Program-made: the position numbers and the translations under genes
NCBI GenBank assembly: GCA_021823045.1
Contig: JAKAPB010000036.1
Coordinates: 1 to 9,970, forward strand
DNA: 9,970 nt
Direction: 5' to 3'
From: Actinomycetes bacterium
GTDB taxonomy: Bacteria > Actinomycetota > Acidimicrobiia > Acidimicrobiales > Acidimicrobiaceae
Shown: in pieces, positions 6,297 through 9,970 of the stretch
How positions within the stretch are numbered: the first letter of the stretch is position 1
How the letters are laid out: the number at the start of each line of letters is the position of its first letter
Notes under the pieces: generated by a model
What the model saw: only the letters and a program-made list of their open reading frames with translations
The model's database searches: none
Told to the model about the DNA's origin: nothing

Positions 6297-6920
6297 ATGT
6301 CAGACACCGCCACTAAGCCACAAGAGGTCCTGGTATCTCTGGCGGCTTCAACAGCGGATCCGGGGCCACTTGGCCTCGCTGGTTTTGCATTAACCACTTT
6401 TTGTCTGAGCGTATTTAATGCGGGAATCCTAAATGGAGCATTGCAGGGCGTAGTATTGCCAATGGCACTGTTCTATGGTGGATTAGCGCAGCTCCTGGCT
6501 GGTCTTCAGGAGTACAAGAAGGGTAATACCTTTGGAGCCACTGCGTTCACCTCTTACGGTGCATTTTGGATGTCCTTTGCGGCATTTGTCCATATCATCG
6601 TTCCAGAAATGATCGCAGCAAAGACCCCAAATATTAATGAAGCGGTTGGACTCTTCCTGCTTGCATGGACACTGTTCACCGTATATATGATGATCGGTTC
6701 GTTTGCTACAAATGGAGCCCTTGCGACAACATTTGTGGTGCTTGAAATCACCTTTATCTTGCTGACTTGGGGTAACTTTGCAAATAATGCCTCGATGGTC
6801 AAGATCGGCGGTTATCTAGGTATCATCGTTGCCGTTTTGGCGTGGTACACATCCGCAGCGGGGGTCCTCAGTTCGGTCTACGGCAAGGTTGTTCTGCCAG
6901 TTTGGCCAGTGAAGAAGTAA
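6297..6920 (+). CDS. satP: acetate/succinate transporter, GPR1/FUN34/YaaH (AceTr) family
   Basis: An inner-membrane carrier for acetate, and in E. coli SatP also succinate, coupled to protons. The 207 residues are close to the family's 190-200. The family signature NPAPLGLxGF appears as DPGPLGLAGF (D21-F30), with Asp for Asn. The highly conserved YGGLAQLLAGLQEYKKGNTF (Y60-F79) and ATAFTSYGAFW follow. Six hydrophobic segments are visible at about residues 24-45, 51-72, 79-101, 115-137, 139-161 and 167-193, the expected fold. The soluble N-terminal tail of some 20 residues has no signal peptide. ATG 6297 has AAAGGA at 6281-6286. It sits downstream of acsA on the same strand, which strongly supports acetate as its substrate. 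The 138-nt gap with two hairpins suggests partly separate control. Confidence 0.93.
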   Translation: MSDTATKPQEVLVSLAASTADPGPLGLAGFALTTFCLSVFNAGILNGALQGVVLPMALFYGGLAQLLAGLQEYKKGNTFGATAFTSYGAFWMSFAAFVHIIVPEMIAAKTPNINEAVGLFLLAWTLFTVYMMIGSFATNGALATTFVVLEITFILLTWGNFANNASMVKIGGYLGIIVAVLAWYTSAAGVLSSVYGKVVLPVWPVKK

Positions 6921-6929
6921 CCATCATAA

Positions 6930-6949
6930 CCGGTGGCAGATGCCATTGG
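6930..6949. terminator. hairpin between convergent genes, possible bidirectional terminator
   Basis: CCGGTGGCA (6930-6938) pairs with TGCCATTGG (6941-6949), with two G-T wobbles. The apical A-T pair probably opens to leave an AGAT loop. It fills the 31-nt gap between the satP stop and the stop of the minus-strand gene. GTTTAGTG follows on the plus strand, a very short T run. Position is the main support. Confidence 0.45.
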
Positions 6950-6951
6950 GT

Positions 6952-7305
6952 TTAGTGCTCATTCTGGTCCTGGGTATCCAGTTCGTCTATCCGAAACGAT
7001 AGCGGATTGGGTCCCAGGACTTTTTTTATTTCGGATAGGGTCTGTCTGAATTTTTCCAACCACTGATCCTCGTCGAAGAGACTTTGATCTTCGGAGCTTG
7101 ATGAATTTGCCAACCTCCCTTCCAACTCTGATGCAACCTGGTAGAAGAGGCTGCGCGCCTCGGAGTAAATCCCCATTACGTCGAGGGTGTCTGCCTTCGC
7201 AAGCAGGGTGCGGATCTTTTTCGGATCATTAGCTTCAATAGCATCTACTACCCGTTCCAGGGATTCATATGCTTCTCTTTGAGACCGACCGAGTGAAGGT
7301 GCCAT
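6952..7305 (-). CDS. small helical protein of unknown function
   Basis: This encodes 117 residues from ATG (complement of 7303-7305); a TAG nine bases upstream in frame excludes a longer form. No SD is visible, and a candidate promoter would give a leader of only about 15 nt. The protein is highly charged and almost entirely helical: QREAYESLERVVDAIEANDP, KKIRTLLAKADTLDVMG, SEARSLFYQVASELEGRL, an SSSSED linker, then DEDQWLEKFRQTLSEIKKVLG. It has no membrane segment, cysteines or catalytic motif. A TPR-like or helical-hairpin interaction protein is conceivable, but I do not recognise the family. It converges with satP and diverges from the Ser/Thr kinase, with 129 nt between their starts, so shared control with the kinase is possible. 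Confidence 0.65.
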   Translation of the reverse strand: MAPSLGRSQREAYESLERVVDAIEANDPKKIRTLLAKADTLDVMGIYSEARSLFYQVASELEGRLANSSSSEDQSLFDEDQWLEKFRQTLSEIKKVLGPNPLSFRIDELDTQDQNEH

Positions 7306-7327
7306 GGGGCCAAACTAGACGCTCTAC

Positions 7328-7355
7328 TTCATAATGGACATCTTTTTGGGTTCAA
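7328..7355 (-). promoter_or_regulatory. candidate promoter of the minus-strand 117-residue gene
   Basis: Read on the minus strand, TTGAAC (complement of 7350-7355) and TATGAA (complement of 7328-7333) are 16 bp apart. The implied start point is roughly 15 nt before the ATG at 7305. Each box matches four of six consensus bases, so this is tentative. Confidence 0.3.
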
Positions 7356-7434
7356 GGTCGCTTACTTTATGCTCTGGTGCCTCTGAGCAGGACTTTTGCC
7401 CAAAGGGAGTTTCCACAAACTAGGCTTGAGCGCG

Positions 7435-8688
7435 ATGGGAGCTAATGGGCCAGTGCAGGATTCGGCAACTGCCTTAGCGGGTGGCAGGTATCTACTTTCG
7501 GAGTTGCTCGCGAGTGGCGGGATGGGCGAGGTCTACTTGGCTATGGACACCAGGTTGCACCGAAAGGTCGCCATTAAGTTCCTAAAGGCAGTAGCCAATT
7601 CCGATACTAATCAGCGCCAGCGCTTCGAGATCGAAGCGCGCGCTGCGGCGAAGGTTTCCAATGATTTCGTGGCAACGGTATATGACGTTGGTGAAGAAGG
7701 CGACCGACCTTACATAGTTATGCAGTTGCTCGAAAGAGAGACACTAAAAGACAGGATTCTCAAGGGACCTATTGCTCCTGGTGAAGCGATAACGATTTCC
7801 CTGGGCATATTGAGTGCCCTAGGGGCTGCTCACGAAGCCGGGATTCTTCACAGAGACATAAAGCCTTCGAATATCCTCTTCGATTCGAATGGACGGGTGA
7901 AGGTAGCGGATTTTGGGATTGCAACTATCGCCGAGAGCGGAGATGACGACGACCGGACCGTTACCTTAGAGATCTTCGGCACTCCGAGTTACTTGGCTCC
8001 CGAGAGGATGCTTTCAGGTCGTCCGAGTGCTATGTCGGACATCTATTCAGTTGGTGCGATACTCTACGAGATGCTCAGTGGAAAGAGACCTTACGTTGGG
8101 GAGACTCCGATGTCGATAGTGCTAGCTTCTCGAGAGGCAAAGCGGATTCCGATCGAGGAGTTGAATCCAAAACTACCGAGATCCTTGGTGGAGATAGTCG
8201 ATAGGGCCCTATCGCCGGAGCCGGGCCTTCGATTCCAAAATGCACAGGAGATGGCCAGTGCGCTTTCCCTCGTACTCTCCCAGGAGGATTGGCTCGTTGC
8301 CACACTAGAACAGACCCCACTTCTGGAGGATACCCTCCTTTTATCCTCGGTCGGGGGAGTCGCTGATCTGACCCAGAAGATCGGACCTACGACCGAGTCC
8401 AAGGCAAAACCATGGACTTTTTTGAGTTTTGGTCCATTCAGGGTTCCCAAGGAGATCCTTTATGCTTTGACGGCGGTCCTATTAGTAGCGGTCCTAGTGG
8501 TTTGGTCTACGTTGGCGTCGAACAGTAGTTCCAACCGTGTGCCGAAGATCACTACCTCTACCGTTATCCAGCCAGCGGTCAATTCGACTACGGTTGTTAC
8601 AACTACCACACTCCCACCGCCGACGACACTCCCACCTGCACCCGCACCGGCTAGGGGCGGAAAGGGGCCACCGGGCAAGAAGAAGTAG
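7435..8688 (+). CDS. transmembrane serine/threonine protein kinase (Hanks type), no PASTA domain
   Basis: The 417 residues begin with a short leader, then a complete kinase domain (about 17-285): Gly-rich loop ASGGMGEV (26-33, first Gly replaced by Ala as in many actinobacterial kinases), VAIK with K48, catalytic HRDIKPSN (D141, N146), DFGIA (D159), an activation segment with Asp/Thr residues (DDDDRTVT) and GTPSYLAPE, and SDIYSVGAILYEMLSGKRPY. It should be active. A juxtamembrane region leads to one helix (about 341-361, ILYALTAVLLVAVLVVWSTLA). A 56-residue outside tail follows, rich in Ser, Thr and Pro (TTTTLPPPTTLPPAPAPA), ending GGKGPPGKKK. No PASTA or other sensor domain is present. Start: ATG 7435 has a weak AGG at 7422-7424. 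TTG 7396 would add 13 residues but has its AGGA only 3 nt away; both are possible. No cognate gene adjoins except the divergent unknown. Confidence 0.9.
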   Translation: MGANGPVQDSATALAGGRYLLSELLASGGMGEVYLAMDTRLHRKVAIKFLKAVANSDTNQRQRFEIEARAAAKVSNDFVATVYDVGEEGDRPYIVMQLLERETLKDRILKGPIAPGEAITISLGILSALGAAHEAGILHRDIKPSNILFDSNGRVKVADFGIATIAESGDDDDRTVTLEIFGTPSYLAPERMLSGRPSAMSDIYSVGAILYEMLSGKRPYVGETPMSIVLASREAKRIPIEELNPKLPRSLVEIVDRALSPEPGLRFQNAQEMASALSLVLSQEDWLVATLEQTPLLEDTLLLSSVGGVADLTQKIGPTTESKAKPWTFLSFGPFRVPKEILYALTAVLLVAVLVVWSTLASNSSSNRVPKITTSTVIQPAVNSTTVVTTTTLPPPTTLPPAPAPARGGKGPPGKKK

Positions 8689-9043
8689 GTTACCCCTTTG
8701 GATCGAGGGAGTTCACTGGTTCTGGTCGTACCGATCAGTGGACATTGATGCGATGTGGTCGCTTCGGCGTAGTGCACAGAGGTATGGGGTGCGATTTGGT
8801 CGGTGGGCCGTCTTTTGTAGATGAGACCCCTTCGGCGGTGTAGGGGATCGGGGACCTTGGTCGATCAGATTTGTCGTTGATTACTTTTGTGGGGCGGGAA
8901 GGTGGTCACGGGGAATAGGCCACCGAGGAATTTAGGGAAATTGAGCCCCAGTACCTGTGCAAGAGGTAGGTGGGTGTAAATTTCATACCTGTTCGAGTGG
9001 ACCCTGGCTATGGGCTTGATCGTTGAGCGTCAAAGGAAGAGGA
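8689..9043. other. 355-nt intergenic stretch between the kinase and the MscS gene
   Basis: A plus-strand open frame running to 8824 is an Arg/His/Leu-rich shadow that overlaps the kinase tail and is not supported. The stretch contains one hairpin near its start (8711-8743) and weak short stems, for example GGTGG (8901-8905) with CCACC (8921-8925). A TTCGAG near 8992 is not flanked by complementary arms, so no tRNA is present. The MscS promoter must lie here, but no well-spaced -35/-10 pair stood out. Confidence 0.5.
8711..8743 (+). terminator. hairpin after the kinase gene, weak terminator candidate
   Basis: GTTCACTG (8711-8718) pairs with CAGTGGAC (8736-8743) with one wobble, and GGT/ACC can pair inside the 17-nt loop. 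It lies 22 nt after the kinase stop. No T tract follows, so termination is uncertain. Confidence 0.3.
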
Positions 9044-9934
9044 ATGACAGAAGGAGAGAGACAGCACAAGGTACGGAATTATGGTCCGTGGCTAACGGCG
9101 TTGTTAGTTTTGGTAATAGGCGGCTTTCTGCTTTCGATTCTGACCGATAACTATACCCAGCTCTCCATCAGTGTTTCGGTGATGCACCTCCTGCGGGGCT
9201 TGATAATTCTAGTCATAGGACTAGCGCTTTCAAGGATTATCAAAGAACACCTCCTTCGCAGGAACTTCGATTCCATGTCCGCCAGGCAGCGAACGGTAGC
9301 TGGTTTTGGGACTCAGCTATTTCTATACCTTGGCCTAGCTTTGGCGGTGCTGGCTGCATTGGGAGTTGGGCTCTCTAGCGTCATCTTTGGCGGTGCATTT
9401 CTAACCGTATTGATCGGCCTTGCCGGACAGAGCATGTTTACCAATATCCTGGGTGGTATATGGCTGGTTCTGTTTCAGCCCTTTCAGGTAGGCGATGCTG
9501 TCAGCTTTATTACTTGGCAGTACCCAATTTTGATGCCTTCGTTTCCCCATGAGGCCCTCAAGCCGGTCTACAACGGGCGGATAATAGACATTAATCTTAT
9601 GTACACGTCGCTCTTGACCGACGATGGTGAATCGATGGTGGTTCCTAACGGTATCCTCGCACAGAGCGCAATTACGAACCGGACGAAGACCCAGTCGAGG
9701 CGTACCAGGATTCGTTGTGAGGTGCCTATCTCAATTGACCCAAAGGATTTTGCTAAAGAGCTCTCTGGCCTCCTCGACGACTCGAGTTGTCAGATCGAGA
9801 TGACCGACGTCTCTCTGGCTAGCTATTTCATGCGCGTTACCTTATGGTCTCAGGGCACTGACGACGAAAAACGGGACGAGATACTCAGCTCCGCGTGGAA
9901 GGTGATTACCCGGTTAGCACCAAGAGAGTCATGA
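9044..9934 (+). CDS. MscS-family small-conductance mechanosensitive channel
   Basis: The 296 residues compare with 286 in E. coli MscS. Channels of this family open under membrane tension and release solutes after hypo-osmotic shock. Hydrophobic segments lie at about 16-34, 46-66 and 88-106. The Gly/Ala-rich pore helix follows (about 107-130: GVGLSSVIFGGAFLTVLIGL, then AGQSMF), then NILGGIWLVLFQPFQVGDAV, the hallmark entry to the beta domain. The beta domain continues with GRIIDINLMYTSLLTDDGES and VVPNG (V199-G203). An insertion of about 20 residues (about 154-175, FITWQYPILMPSFPHE) separates GDAV from NGRI, where E. coli MscS has only a short turn. The C-terminal alpha/beta domain is complete, ending at TGA 9932-9934. 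ATG 9044 is chosen because AAAGGA (9032-9037) sits six bases before it. TTG 9023 would add seven residues and lacks an SD. The last 36 bases show no supported gene. Confidence 0.92.
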   Translation: MTEGERQHKVRNYGPWLTALLVLVIGGFLLSILTDNYTQLSISVSVMHLLRGLIILVIGLALSRIIKEHLLRRNFDSMSARQRTVAGFGTQLFLYLGLALAVLAALGVGLSSVIFGGAFLTVLIGLAGQSMFTNILGGIWLVLFQPFQVGDAVSFITWQYPILMPSFPHEALKPVYNGRIIDINLMYTSLLTDDGESMVVPNGILAQSAITNRTKTQSRRTRIRCEVPISIDPKDFAKELSGLLDDSSCQIEMTDVSLASYFMRVTLWSQGTDDEKRDEILSSAWKVITRLAPRES

Positions 9935-9970
9935 AGTCACCTTATTAGCTAGCTCAAACCATGATGGGCC

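Noticed and set aside
8537..8824. A 95-codon plus-strand frame across the kinase tail and beyond
   Set aside because: Its first half is the out-of-frame reading of the Thr/Pro repeat codons, giving Arg/His/Leu-rich junk, and it has no SD.
8975..9005. A GTTCGAGT like a tRNA T-loop before the MscS gene
   Set aside because: The flanking five bases on each side do not pair, and no acceptor, D or anticodon arms can be built.

Overview
The window reads as chromosomal DNA of an actinobacterium, most likely an acidophilic or iron-oxidising member of the Acidimicrobiia such as an Acidithrix relative. This is inferred from moderate G+C (about half), frequent GTG starts, genes with a weak or absent Shine-Dalgarno (SD) site, a transmembrane Ser/Thr kinase with a Thr/Pro-rich tail of TTTTLPPP type, and the mix of families. 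I could not check the taxonomy by search.

Layout, left to right. Positions 1-2851 hold four plus-strand genes: the 3' end of an unrecognised gene, a HemW-type radical-SAM heme chaperone, a small unknown protein 17 nt behind it, and a HCxxGKDRTG protein tyrosine phosphatase. A compact GC hairpin closes this block. Positions 2852-4163 are 1.3 kb with no convincing gene. They hold what may be the worn-out 3' end of a tnpB-type element, several inverted repeats, an 11-bp direct repeat, and an AT-rich stretch likely to carry the promoter of the next gene. Positions 4164-6920 are a clear acetate module: acetyl-CoA synthetase (acsA), then, after 138 nt with two strong hairpins, an acetate/succinate transporter of the GPR1/FUN34/YaaH family (satP). 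A hairpin lies between the convergent stop codons that follow. Positions 6952-7305 carry a small helical unknown protein on the minus strand, divergent from a membrane-anchored Ser/Thr protein kinase (7435-8688). After about 350 nt without a gene comes an MscS-family mechanosensitive channel (9044-9934).

How the genes fit together: SatP brings acetate in and AcsA converts it to acetyl-CoA, so the pair supports growth on, or scavenging of, acetate. For an acidophile this could also help remove toxic protonated acetate (inference). Kinase, phosphatase and mechanosensitive channel are signalling or stress functions with no direct link visible here. No phage, CRISPR array, toxin-antitoxin or biosynthetic cluster is apparent. 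The least explained part is the non-coding interval 2852-4163.
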